From assembly GCA_964535215.1 (NCBI GenBank), contig CAZHST010000050.1, positions 1 through 20,664 of the forward strand: DNA of 20,664 bases, written 5' to 3'. Both the position numbers and the translations under genes were made by a program. The first letter of the stretch is position 1. Each line of letters starts with the position of its first letter. This document shows positions 13,043-20,617 of this stretch, piece by piece. Under the pieces are notes generated by a model. That model searched no databases. It was not told where the DNA came from and was given only the letters and a program-made list of their open reading frames with translations. This DNA comes from JACQHM01 sp964535215. GTDB taxonomy: Bacteria; Methylomirabilota; Methylomirabilia; Methylomirabilales; JACQHM01.

Positions 13043-15451
13043 ATGGCTGTCAGCTTGGCCGAACTGATTGATGCCCTGACAAGAGAAGGGGAGCTTTACG
13101 AGAAGCTCCCTAAGGGTGATGTCCGCTGCTATGCCTGCGGCCACCGCTGCCTCATCCACGAGGGGAAGCGAGGTATCTGCAAAGTCCGCTTCAACAAAGG
13201 GGGGACCCTCTATGTCCCGACCAACTATGTGGCGGCCCTCCAGTGTGACCCTACCGAGAAGAAGCCCTTCTTCCACGTCCTCCCCGGCTCCACCACCCTG
13301 ACCTTCGGCATGCTCGGTTGCGATTATCATTGTTCTTATTGTATCCGGGCCTCGACGGTCATTGCCACCTCAAATGGACCTATTTCGATTGGACGCCTCT
13401 TCCATCAGGCAAAAGCGGTTGCTCAACTTGATGGAAGCACGGTGGCGATTTTGCCCAATGTCGAAGTCTATACCCATACAGGGAAACTTCGGCCAATCCG
13501 AGGCGTTTTCCGCCATCGCTACACCGGCCGCATGATCAGGATCAAGCCTCAGTATCTGCTTCCTATCCATGTTACGCCAGAACACGAATTCCTCGTCGTT
13601 TCGAAGGCTGAGCTTCAAGCCGGCTCCAAGCCAAGCTTTGTCCAAGCGGCCAAGCTCACGCCGGATCATTATCTTGCTATCCCCAAGCGTTTTAGCTTCT
13701 CTACAGCGGCCGTCTACGAAACGGCCGAGATCCTGAAACCCCTCGCGAAGCCGATCCGCTACCCCCATGAGCTGGGACCGGCTTTTCTCAAAGAGGTTTT
13801 ACGCCTCACCGACAAGGGCCTTTCTTCGAAGGAGATTAGCCACAAACTCGGGAAGGATGCCTCTCACATCCGTCATCTCCGAAGCAAGCTCCACCGTGGC
13901 GTATGGAACCTCAACGATCTATCCCACAAGCAGGCCCAGGTCCTAGTAGAAGAGGGACGAGTCCGGTTCTCGAAGGAGCATGCACCTGGAATCCCTGAGC
14001 AGATCCCCCTCGACGAGAAGCTTGCCAGATTGCTCGGGTACTACGCCGCTGAAGGATGTGTCCTCCATCACAAGGATCGAGGGCATTCCGCGGAGCTCGT
14101 CTTTGCCCTGGGACATCACGAAAGAACACTGGCGGAGAAGATTCAAAAGCTCGTTCGGGAAGTGCTTGGCGTTGAAGCCTGGCTCTCGAAGCGGCATGCG
14201 ACCCTGTGCGTGGTCGTTGGAAAGGCATCGGTTGCTCTCCTATTCGAGCAGCTCTGTGGAACAGGGTCTCAAGAGAAAAGGATCCCGGTAGAGTTGTTCA
14301 ATGCCCCGAGATCGGTCGTGGAGTCTTTCCTGGAAGCGTACGTCGAAGGGGATGGCCACCGCTATGAGGATGGGAAGGTATCGGTGGCGACAGTTTCTAA
14401 GGATCTGGCTGCCGGTGTCGCGTGGTTAGCGCTAAAGACAGGTCGGTTTCCTGCTCTGTACCGGGATCGCCAAGGCAAAAAGCTTCTGGGTCGGTTGGTT
14501 CAGACGGCTCCCTATCTTTTCACGATCACATGGTACCAGGATTCCTCGAAGCGACGATGGCTCCGTCAGGACGACCGCTATTACTACGTCCCCATCCGTA
14601 AAATCAGCACCTACAAATACAACGGCTACGTATACAACCTTGAAGTGGATACCGATCACTCCTATCTTGCTCAGTTCGTGGCGACCCATAATTGTCAAAA
14701 TTATCTCACGTCGCAGGCCTTGAGGGATCCGGCGGCGGGGGTCCAGCCGATGAATGTCACTGCCGAGCGCCTTGTCGCGCTAGCCAGGCGCTACGGGGCG
14801 AAGCTCGTGGGAAGCTCTTACAATGAGCCCTTGATCACGGCCGAGTGGGCCGTCGAGGTCTTCAAGCTGGCCAAGGGGCAGGGCCTTAAGACCTGCTTCA
14901 TCTCCAACGGGAACGCCACGAAGGAGGTTCTTGAGTACCTCAAGCCCTGGTGCGATGCCTACAAAGTGGACTTAAAATCCATGTCCGACAGAAACTACCG
15001 GAAGCTGGGGGGCCTGTTGAGGACTGTCCTGGAGACCATCCAGCGCCTGGTCGAGATGGGCTTCTGGGTCGAGATCGTGACCCTGGTCGTCCCGGGGTTT
15101 AACGACTCCGATGATGAGCTTCGCCAGGCGGCCAAGTTCCTGGTTTCCCTCTCCCCGGACATCCCCTGGCACGTGACCGCCTTCCACAAGGATTACAAGA
15201 TGACCGACCCTGATAACACCCCGCCTTCCACCTTGATCCGGGCCGCCGAGATCGGCCGCGAGGCTGGCCTCCGGTTCGTCTACGCGGGGAACCTCCCCGG
15301 TCGGGTGGGGTCTTACGAGCACACCTTCTGCCCCACCTGTCAGACCCTTCTGATCGAGCGCTTCGGCTTCGAGATCCTCCGGTACCGCCTGACAAAAGAT
15401 GGCCGCTGCCCTTCCTGCTCTACCCTGATCCCCGGAATCTGGTGGGACTGA
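13043..15451 (+). CDS. amrS: AmrS-type radical SAM enzyme, split by an intein
   Basis: An 802-residue precursor. Removing the 451-residue intein leaves 351 residues, the usual length of the AmmeMemoRadiSam-system radical SAM enzyme. The N-extein (1-99) has CYACGHRCLI and TLTFGMLGCDYHCSY; the C-extein starts CQNYLTSQALRDP. Joined, they give the family motif GCDxxCxxCQNxxxSQ that binds the [4Fe-4S] cluster and SAM. Further on are SSYNEPLITAEWAVEVF, ISNGNATKEVLEYL, YKVDLKSM, VTLVVPGFNDSDDEL and a C-terminal zinc knuckle pair CPTC and CPSC. AmrS is named from its pairing with Memo-like and AMMECR1-like proteins, neither of which is in the window; its reaction is not firmly established. ATG 13043 is chosen, as the upstream TTG (13025) precedes the ribosome site GAGGGGG. 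Confidence 0.92.
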   Translation: MAVSLAELIDALTREGELYEKLPKGDVRCYACGHRCLIHEGKRGICKVRFNKGGTLYVPTNYVAALQCDPTEKKPFFHVLPGSTTLTFGMLGCDYHCSYCIRASTVIATSNGPISIGRLFHQAKAVAQLDGSTVAILPNVEVYTHTGKLRPIRGVFRHRYTGRMIRIKPQYLLPIHVTPEHEFLVVSKAELQAGSKPSFVQAAKLTPDHYLAIPKRFSFSTAAVYETAEILKPLAKPIRYPHELGPAFLKEVLRLTDKGLSSKEISHKLGKDASHIRHLRSKLHRGVWNLNDLSHKQAQVLVEEGRVRFSKEHAPGIPEQIPLDEKLARLLGYYAAEGCVLHHKDRGHSAELVFALGHHERTLAEKIQKLVREVLGVEAWLSKRHATLCVVVGKASVALLFEQLCGTGSQEKRIPVELFNAPRSVVESFLEAYVEGDGHRYEDGKVSVATVSKDLAAGVAWLALKTGRFPALYRDRQGKKLLGRLVQTAPYLFTITWYQDSSKRRWLRQDDRYYYVPIRKISTYKYNGYVYNLEVDTDHSYLAQFVATHNCQNYLTSQALRDPAAGVQPMNVTAERLVALARRYGAKLVGSSYNEPLITAEWAVEVFKLAKGQGLKTCFISNGNATKEVLEYLKPWCDAYKVDLKSMSDRNYRKLGGLLRTVLETIQRLVEMGFWVEIVTLVVPGFNDSDDELRQAAKFLVSLSPDIPWHVTAFHKDYKMTDPDNTPPSTLIRAAEIGREAGLRFVYAGNLPGRVGSYEHTFCPTCQTLLIERFGFEILRYRLTKDGRCPSCSTLIPGIWWD
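13340..14692 (+). mobile_element. Intein with LAGLIDADG homing endonuclease
   Basis: A 451-residue in-frame protein intron. Block A is Cys1 in CIRASTVIATSNGPISIGRL; block B is VTPEHEFLV (TxxH, residues 79-82); block F is YVYNLEVDTDHSYLA (430-444); block G is FVATHN (446-451), followed by Cys+1. All splicing residues (Cys1, block B Thr/His, penultimate His450, Asn451, Cys+1) are present. Between them lie a helix-turn-helix-like stretch (152-190, GLSSKEISHKLGKDASHIRH) and the two DOD endonuclease motifs LLGYYAAEG (231-239) and FLEAYVEGDG (330-339) with acids Glu238 and Asp338, plus block D EKRIPVELF. Base composition is lower than the host gene: by hand, 29/60 G+C at 13381-13440 against 39/60 at 15001-15060. 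It looks complete and potentially active. Confidence 0.95.
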
Positions 15452-15482
15452 GGGTCCCGCCTTTTTGTCACCATCCGGCGGT

Positions 15483-15507
15483 GGGAACCCTGGAGCTCCA
15501 GCTTCCC
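15483..15507. repeat. Interrupted palindrome between amrS and the protease gene
   Basis: GGGAA (15483-15487) and TTCCC (15503-15507) enclose CTGG-AGCT-CCAG (15490-15501), giving a near-perfect palindrome with small bulges. There is no T-run after it, so it is not a standard terminator. It could be a regulator binding site for the protease gene, which starts 31 bases later. Confidence 0.3.
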
Positions 15508-15538
15508 GGGCGACGGGATCGGGGGAGGGAAACGGACG

Positions 15539-16765
15539 ATGAGGATCGGGCTTGCCCCTACCCTTCTGGCTTTCACCCTTTTGGTACTCCCCTCCCTGGG
15601 CATCGCCTTTCCGATGAGATCGGGTGAGGCCGAGGTCCATCGTTACTTCTCGGAGGAGGAGGTGGCGAGGGGAAAGCGCTACATGCAGGGCCGGTACGCC
15701 CTCTTTTTTATCGGCCTCGGTCTGAAGGTGACCTTCCTCCTTTTTCTGATCGTCACCCCGGCCTCGAAGGCCTTGGCGCGGTTCACCTCCTCTTTGGCCT
15801 TCGGGAAGCCGTGGCTTTCCATCCTCGTGTACACCCTGACCCTTCTCCTCCTCTCCATGCTCCTTTTCCTCCCCTTGAGTCTTTACCGGGACCTTTTTCG
15901 GGAACGGGCCTTCGGGTTGAGTGTCCAGACCCTCCAGGGGTGGCTTTTCGATCAGCTCAAGGGCTTTCTCGTCAGCGCTGTTCTCCTCCCGCCCCTCGTG
16001 CTCCTCCTCTACACCCTGATCCGCCGCTTCCCCGAATACTGGTTCCTGCCGGCTGGCCTTGCCGCCTCCCTCCTGATCGTCTTCTTCACCGCCTTCTCGC
16101 CGGTCCTGCTTGAGCCGATCTTCCACCGGTTTCGACCGGTCGAGGAGGACCTTCGGGCCAGGGTGACGGCCCTCGCGGAGAAAGCGGGGCTTCGGGTGGA
16201 GAAGGTCCTGGAGATGGATGCCAGCCGGAGGACCCGGAAGGTGAATGCCTATGTCTCGGGCTTGGGAAGGACAAAGCGGGTGGTCCTCTACGACACCCTC
16301 GTCAAGGGATCCTCACCGGAGGAGGTGGAGCTGGTCCTGGCCCATGAACTGGGCCACTGGAAGCACCGGCACCTCTGGAAGGGGGTGGGCCTGGCCGCCC
16401 TTTTTGCCTTCGCCGGGCTCTTCGTGGCTTCCCTGGCGCTACGCTTTGGGGTCCAGAAAGGGCTGCTCCAGCATCCTGCTGATCTCTCCGGGTTCCCCCT
16501 TCTCCTCCTCGTCCTCCTCCTTTTTTACGTCGTGACCCTCCCGGTCCAAAACGCGATCTCCCGGGCCTTCGAGCGGCAGGCCGACTACGAGTCCCTCCTG
16601 TTGACCGGAAACCCCGAGGCCTTCATCACATCCGAGGTCCGGCTCGCCAGATCCAACCTGGCCGATCTGACCCCCCCCAGACCCCTTGTCCTCTTCCTCT
16701 ACACCCATCCTCCGGTCCTGGAGCGGATCGGCATGGCCGAGGCGTTTCGGAGGGAGGGTCGGTGA
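15539..16765 (+). CDS. M48-family membrane metalloprotease (Ste24/CAAX-protease-like)
   Basis: A 408-residue integral membrane zinc protease. It has an N-terminal hydrophobic segment and several more membrane helices (about 53-73, 92-114, 143-161, 168-186, 283-301, 319-336). The zinc site is VLAHELGHWKHRH with His269, Glu270 and His273, and the third ligand is probably Glu345 in SRAFERQADYES. YVSGLGRTKRVVLYDTLV and the end THPPVLERIGMAE are typical of the Ste24/CAAX prenyl protease 1 branch. In bacteria such proteins probably serve membrane-protein quality control rather than prenyl processing. The ATG at 15539 has GGGGGAGGGAAA upstream. The length fits the full-length family. Confidence 0.88.
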   Translation: MRIGLAPTLLAFTLLVLPSLGIAFPMRSGEAEVHRYFSEEEVARGKRYMQGRYALFFIGLGLKVTFLLFLIVTPASKALARFTSSLAFGKPWLSILVYTLTLLLLSMLLFLPLSLYRDLFRERAFGLSVQTLQGWLFDQLKGFLVSAVLLPPLVLLLYTLIRRFPEYWFLPAGLAASLLIVFFTAFSPVLLEPIFHRFRPVEEDLRARVTALAEKAGLRVEKVLEMDASRRTRKVNAYVSGLGRTKRVVLYDTLVKGSSPEEVELVLAHELGHWKHRHLWKGVGLAALFAFAGLFVASLALRFGVQKGLLQHPADLSGFPLLLLVLLLFYVVTLPVQNAISRAFERQADYESLLLTGNPEAFITSEVRLARSNLADLTPPRPLVLFLYTHPPVLERIGMAEAFRREGR

Positions 16766-16835
16766 CACCAGTCATGAAGGTGAACTCATCCGCCAGGTCT
16801 TCCGAAGCAGGATCAGCTCCTAGAAGGAGGCCATC

Positions 16836-18080
16836 ATGGGAGTGGTGAAGGAACTTCGGTGCCCCAGGTGTGGCCGGACGTTCCCATCTCGGACGCGCAC
16901 CTTCCAGTGCGAAGGATGCGGGACCGTCTTGGAGGTCGTGCTGGAGATCGGCCCTTTGGGGACGGGGCACCTTCGGGAGATCCGGAAGCGGACGGACCCG
17001 ACGATCTGGCGCTGGTTTGAGTTCCTGCCCGTTGAAGAGAGATCATCCATCGTCTCGTTAGGTGAAGGCTACACCCCGCTCCTCAGACCGCCCCGGCTCG
17101 CAGCCGAGCTCGGGATTGACCGCCTCTACGTGAAGAACGACACCCTCCTCCCCACAGGCTCTCTCAAGGATCGGTCAAACGCCGTCGGCCTCTCCAGGGC
17201 GAGGGAGCTGGGCTTCGAGACGGCGGGGGTGGCCTCGACGGGGAACGCCGCCGCCTCCGTCGCCGCCTACGCGGCCGCTGCCGGATTGAACAGCGTCGTC
17301 CTGGTGCCCGAGGGGACAGCTCCCGCGAAGGTTGCCCAGGCCAGGGCGTATGGTGCGACCGTCGTGACGGTTGAGGGGAACTTCGATCAGGTGGCGAGGC
17401 TCTACCGGGCAGCGGTTGAGGCCTTCGGTTGGTACGACTGCCTCTCCACCAATCCCTACCGGAACGAGGGGAAGAAATCATATGCCTATGAGCTGCTCGA
17501 CCAGCTGGACGACCAGGTCCCAGACTGGATCATCCATCCGACAGCCGGTGGGACCGGCCTCTACGCCATCTGGAAGGGCTACAACGAGCTCTTCACGCTC
17601 GGCTGGGCCGACCGTCTGCCGAGGCTGGTCGCCGCCCAAAGCGAAGCGGCCGCCCCCATCGTGGCCGCTTTCGAAAAAGGGCTTCCCGAGATCGAGCTGG
17701 TCACCACGAGACCTACCGTGGCGGAGAGCATCCAGGTTGGGTACCCGAAGGCGATGGGTTGGAGGGGTCTGGAGGCGATCCGGGCTTCCCGGGGAGCGGC
17801 CGTGGCCTTAACTGATGGAGAGATCCTCGCGGCCCAATCCCTCCTGGCCCGATTCGCCGGGATCTTCGCCGAGCCGGCCGGGGCCATCTCGGTGGCCGCC
17901 GCGGGGCGGCTACGGAAACAAGGGGTGATCGGCCGGGATGACCTGGTCGTCTGCAACGTGACCGGCCACGGCCTGAAGCAGCCTTCCTCCGTCAGGCTTT
18001 CGCCTGAGGAGCTTCGCCCCATCAGGCCCGACCTTGACACCCTCCGACGATTCCTGCAGAGGCGATCCTGGGACGGCTGA
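16836..18080 (+). CDS. thrC: Threonine synthase
   Basis: A 414-residue PLP enzyme that should convert O-phospho-L-homoserine to L-threonine. The N-terminus has a rubredoxin-like zinc knuckle (CPRC at 9-12, CEGC at 25-28), common in the archaeal/bacterial class with an N-terminal ribbon. The core shows SLGEGYTPLLRPPRLA, Lys111 in PTGSLKDRSNAV as the PLP lysine, ASTGNAAASVAAYAA, TNPYRNEGKKSYAYEL, HPTAGGTGLYAIW and a final CNVTGHGLKQP. The presence of zinc residues and the EGKK segment favours threonine synthase over a general threonine deaminase. The ATG at 16836 follows AGAAGGAGG by five bases. With ilvA at 5935, the window encodes both synthesis and breakdown of threonine. Confidence 0.9.
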   Translation: MGVVKELRCPRCGRTFPSRTRTFQCEGCGTVLEVVLEIGPLGTGHLREIRKRTDPTIWRWFEFLPVEERSSIVSLGEGYTPLLRPPRLAAELGIDRLYVKNDTLLPTGSLKDRSNAVGLSRARELGFETAGVASTGNAAASVAAYAAAAGLNSVVLVPEGTAPAKVAQARAYGATVVTVEGNFDQVARLYRAAVEAFGWYDCLSTNPYRNEGKKSYAYELLDQLDDQVPDWIIHPTAGGTGLYAIWKGYNELFTLGWADRLPRLVAAQSEAAAPIVAAFEKGLPEIELVTTRPTVAESIQVGYPKAMGWRGLEAIRASRGAAVALTDGEILAAQSLLARFAGIFAEPAGAISVAAAGRLRKQGVIGRDDLVVCNVTGHGLKQPSSVRLSPEELRPIRPDLDTLRRFLQRRSWDG

Positions 18081-18121
18081 GGATCCTGTTGGCCTCTGTT
18101 GCGGAGCCCCGGCGAATTTCC

Positions 18122-18151
18122 TTGACATGCCAGGAGGAGCCACGATACAGT
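18122..18151 (+). promoter_or_regulatory. Probable promoter of the leader RNA and aminotransferase
   Basis: A perfect TTGACA at 18122-18127 with TACAGT (18146-18151) 18 bases on, or GATACA at 16. It begins 41 bases after the thrC stop. The predicted start near 18158 leaves about 205 bases of leader before the next ATG. Confidence 0.55.
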
Positions 18152-18157
18152 TAAGTG

Positions 18158-18340
18158 GGTCCTTTGGGAAGAGGTTTCGTCGAGCCATGCAGGGACAGGT
18201 CTTCAAAGTTCGGGGAACCGGCGTGGGTTCTGGTCGAGGCGTCTGCCCTCGGGCGGGCGGGACGTAAGACCTCACCTGAACCCCTCGCCCACGCGAGAAG
18301 CCACGGGGGCAGACAGTGACAGCCCCCTGTGGCTTTTTTC
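18158..18340 (+). ncRNA. Structured leader or small RNA, class unknown
   Basis: Between the promoter and the aminotransferase lies a GC-rich non-coding stretch with nested pairing: GGGTTC (18225-18230) with GAACCC (18278-18283), GGTC (18232-18235) with GACC (18268-18271), and a hairpin GAGG-CGTCTGC-CCTC (18236-18250). GCGTGGG (18221-18227) can pair with CCCACGC (18288-18294), or its CGTGG with CCACG (18301-18305), which is part of the terminator. This is the design of a transcription attenuator or riboswitch; a stand-alone small RNA is equally possible. I could not match it to a known riboswitch, 6S or SRP RNA. Folding was done by eye. Confidence 0.45.
18299..18340 (+). terminator. Rho-independent terminator in the leader
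   Basis: AGCCACGGGGGC (18299-18310), an 11-base loop, then GCCCCC-T-GTGGCT (18322-18334) with one bulged T and a run TTTTTTC. It is a strong terminator placed only 26 bases before the aminotransferase start, so some mechanism should allow readthrough if the gene depends on the promoter at 18122. Confidence 0.85.
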
Positions 18341-18365
18341 TTTGTTGTCGAGAGAGGAGGGAGCC

Positions 18366-19544
18366 ATGGGAGCATCAAAGACCTTTCATCCCCCCACACG
18401 GATCCTGATGGGACCGGGCCCCAGCAATGTGGAGGAGCGGGTTCTGCGGGCCATGAGCGCCCAGGTTGTTGGCTACTTCGACCCGTCGCTCCTGGAGGCC
18501 ATGGGGGAGATCCACCGGCTGCTGAATCACACCTTCGAAACCGAGAACCGGGCCACCTTCCCCATCTCCGGCACCGGGACCTCTGGCATGGAGGCCGCCC
18601 TTATCAATCTCATCGAGCCTGGCGAGAAGGTCCTGATCGGATACAACGGCTTTTTTGGCGACCGGATGTTCCAGATCGTCGAGCGGTGCGGGGGGGTTCC
18701 GGTCAGGCTCGAGCAGGAGTGGGGGAAGCCGATCCTTCCCGAACAGGTCCAGGAGGCCCTGGAGAAGGATAGGGAAATCACGATCGTGGCCCTGGTCCAT
18801 GCCGAGACCTCAACAGGAGTGCTCCAGCCTTTAGAAGAGCTCAGGGAGATCGCGGACCGGTATGGCACCCTCCTCCTGGTGGATGCGGTGACCAGCCTGG
18901 CCGCCCATCCCGTGGGGGTGGACCGGCACGGGATTGATGTCTGCTATGCGGCCACCCAGAAGGCCCTGAGTGCCCCTCCAGGCCTTGCCCCGATCACCTT
19001 TTCCGAGAGGGCGGTGGAGAAGACCCGGAAACGGAGACGAAAGGTCCAGAGCTACTATCTGGACATTGCCCTCTTCGAGCAGTACTGGGGGACGAACCGG
19101 TTCTACCATCACACCCCTCCCGTCTCGCTCTATTACGCTTTGCTCGAGGCGTTGAGGATCGTCGAGGAAGAAGGACTGGAGGCCCGCTTCAAGCGCCACC
19201 GGTTGAACCATCTGGCCCTGGTCGCGGGGCTGGAGGCGATGGGTTTGGAGATGCTGGTGGATCCGCCGTACCGCCTCTGGACTTTGAACTGTGTCAAGGT
19301 CCCCGAAGGGGTAGATGATGCAAAGATCCGGGGTCGTCTCCTCCAGGAGTTCGGCATTGATATCGGAGGAGGGCTCGGAGCCCTCAAGGGGAAGGTGTGG
19401 CGGGTTGGCCTGATGGGGGTGAACTCGACGCCCAACAACGTCCTCCTGTTCCTCACCGCCCTGGAACGGGTACTTCTGTCCGAGGGCTTTTCCTGTGGCT
19501 CCGGCGTCGCCGCCGCCGACGAGATCTATCGGAAGTCCCTTTAA
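18366..19544 (+). CDS. Class V aminotransferase (serine-pyruvate/alanine-glyoxylate type)
   Basis: A 392-residue PLP enzyme. It opens with RILMGPGPSNVEERVLRAMS, followed by FPISGTGTSGMEAALINLI, HAETSTGVLQPLEEL (145-159), LVDAVTSLAAHPV with Asp173, and Lys199 in YAATQKALSAPPGLAP, the PLP lysine. The end (GGLGALKGKVWRVGLMG) is also typical. The family moves amino groups between serine or alanine and glyoxylate or pyruvate; in many bacteria it serves glycine/serine synthesis. The true substrate pair is not readable from sequence. The ATG at 18366 follows GAGGAGGG and replaces a longer reading from TTG at 18342, which would overlap the terminator tail. The next gene follows by 11 bases, so the two are co-transcribed. 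Confidence 0.88.
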   Translation: MGASKTFHPPTRILMGPGPSNVEERVLRAMSAQVVGYFDPSLLEAMGEIHRLLNHTFETENRATFPISGTGTSGMEAALINLIEPGEKVLIGYNGFFGDRMFQIVERCGGVPVRLEQEWGKPILPEQVQEALEKDREITIVALVHAETSTGVLQPLEELREIADRYGTLLLVDAVTSLAAHPVGVDRHGIDVCYAATQKALSAPPGLAPITFSERAVEKTRKRRRKVQSYYLDIALFEQYWGTNRFYHHTPPVSLYYALLEALRIVEEEGLEARFKRHRLNHLALVAGLEAMGLEMLVDPPYRLWTLNCVKVPEGVDDAKIRGRLLQEFGIDIGGGLGALKGKVWRVGLMGVNSTPNNVLLFLTALERVLLSEGFSCGSGVAAADEIYRKSL

Positions 19545-19555
19545 GGGGGAAAGCC

Positions 19556-20392
19556 ATGCCTGAACTGATCAGGGTGGGTCACAGCCCTGACCCGGATGAT
19601 GCCTTTATGTTTTACGCCCTGGCCAAGGGGAGACTTGAGACCCGGGGCCTTCAGTTCGACCATGTCATCCGGGACATCGAGACCCTGAACCGGTGGGCCT
19701 TCGAGGGGAGGCTGGAGGTGACGGCCCTCTCCCTTCACGCCTATGCCTACGTCTCCGACAAATACACCCTCCTCCCTTACGGGGCCAGCATGGGGAACGG
19801 GTACGGCCCCATCGTCGTCGCCAAAGAACCCTTTCCCTTTGAGACGCTGAAGGTCAAAAGGATCGCTGTTCCAGGTCCCTTGACGACGGCCTTCCTCACC
19901 CTGAAGATTGCCATCGGCGAGTTCCCCTTTGTTGAGGTCCCCTTCGATCAGATCCTGAACACCGTGGTCAAGGGGGAGGCCGACGCAGGGCTTCTGATCC
20001 ACGAGGGGCAGCTCACCTATCACCGGTACGGCTTGATGAAGGTCATGGATCTGGGCAGGTGGTGGTATCAGGAAACTGGCCTTCCGCTTCCGTTGGGGGT
20101 GAACGCCCTCAGGAAGGATCTGGGACCGGATGTGGCGAAGCAGATCTCCTCCCTCCTCGGGGAGAGCATCCACTATGCGTTGGATCACCGGGAGGAGGCC
20201 CTCGACTACGCCATGTCGTTTGCCCGGGGGATGGAGCGAGCTCTAGCCGACCGCTTCGTGGGGATGTACGTCAACCGGTACACCCTCGGGTACGGCCGGG
20301 AGGGGAGGAAGGCGGTCGAGCGGCTCTTCCGGATGGGTGTTGAGCGGGGGGTCTTGAAGAGCCGGGTGCAGGTCGAGTTCTTCGAAGGTTAG
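19556..20392 (+). CDS. MqnA/MqnD/SBP-family protein, MqnD-like
   Basis: A 278-residue protein of the VitK2-biosynthesis (MqnA/MqnD) fold. It begins IRVGHSPDPDDAFMFYALAK, which replaces the SPCPNDTF motif of true MqnD, then VTALSLHAYAYVSDKYTLLP, YGASMGNGYGPIVVA, AVPGPLTTAFL and GEADAGLLIHEGQLTY with a His that corresponds to the MqnD catalytic His. MqnD makes 1,4-dihydroxy-6-naphthoate in the futalosine menaquinone pathway. The altered N-terminal motif means this could be a divergent enzyme or a related ligand-binding protein. No signal peptide is present, so it is cytoplasmic. The ATG at 19556 follows AAGGGGGAAA; the open frame upstream is a shadow of the aminotransferase. Confidence 0.75.
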   Translation: MPELIRVGHSPDPDDAFMFYALAKGRLETRGLQFDHVIRDIETLNRWAFEGRLEVTALSLHAYAYVSDKYTLLPYGASMGNGYGPIVVAKEPFPFETLKVKRIAVPGPLTTAFLTLKIAIGEFPFVEVPFDQILNTVVKGEADAGLLIHEGQLTYHRYGLMKVMDLGRWWYQETGLPLPLGVNALRKDLGPDVAKQISSLLGESIHYALDHREEALDYAMSFARGMERALADRFVGMYVNRYTLGYGREGRKAVERLFRMGVERGVLKSRVQVEFFEG

Positions 20393-20617
20393 ACCTACCT
20401 TGTTTGTCACTGGGAATTCCCCTTCGCATCCCTGGGGCGATTTGTAACGGGATCCTTCGCTGACCTGGTCCACGGGCAGGGGCTATCTTCTGGACGAGAA
20501 GGCTGCGAGAGGGAGAATGCACTAACCGGCACATCTTTTGCACGCGCTTAGGGACGACCATCCTCTGGTAAGATGGTGCCTGGCCGTGTCCCCTTGAAAG
20601 GGCTTGGAGAGAAAGTG
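20393..20617. other. Intergenic stretch, little recognisable content
   Basis: After the last complete gene there are about 225 bases without a convincing reading frame. A perfect 10-base palindrome GGGAATTCCC lies at 20412-20421. ACCATC and GATGGT form short inverted arms near 20557-20577 around a TAAGAT that could be a -10 box (preceded by TGG, extended type). No T-run terminator was found. Confidence 0.4.

Noticed and set aside
13006..13071. Short leader peptide starting ATG at 13006 and overlapping the amrS start
   Set aside because: The predicted transcription start (about 13008) lies at or after this ATG, there is no ribosome site, and the peptide has no repeated codon or other attenuation feature.
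14972..16126. A 384-codon minus-strand open frame across amrS and the protease gene
   Set aside because: It spans two well-supported plus-strand genes and their intergenic gap, and its product is low-complexity (Glu/Gly/Lys-rich) with no ribosome site of note.
18251..18283. Resemblance of GGGACGTAAGACC to the c-di-GMP (GEMM) riboswitch core
   Set aside because: The paired upstream GGCAAACC element and the GAAA tetraloop receptor of that class are not found, so only a short string matches.
19397..19555. Upstream extension of the MqnD-like gene
   Set aside because: The extra 53 codons overlap the aminotransferase in another frame and are Arg/Pro-rich; the ATG at 19556 has its own ribosome site and starts at the family's usual N-terminus.
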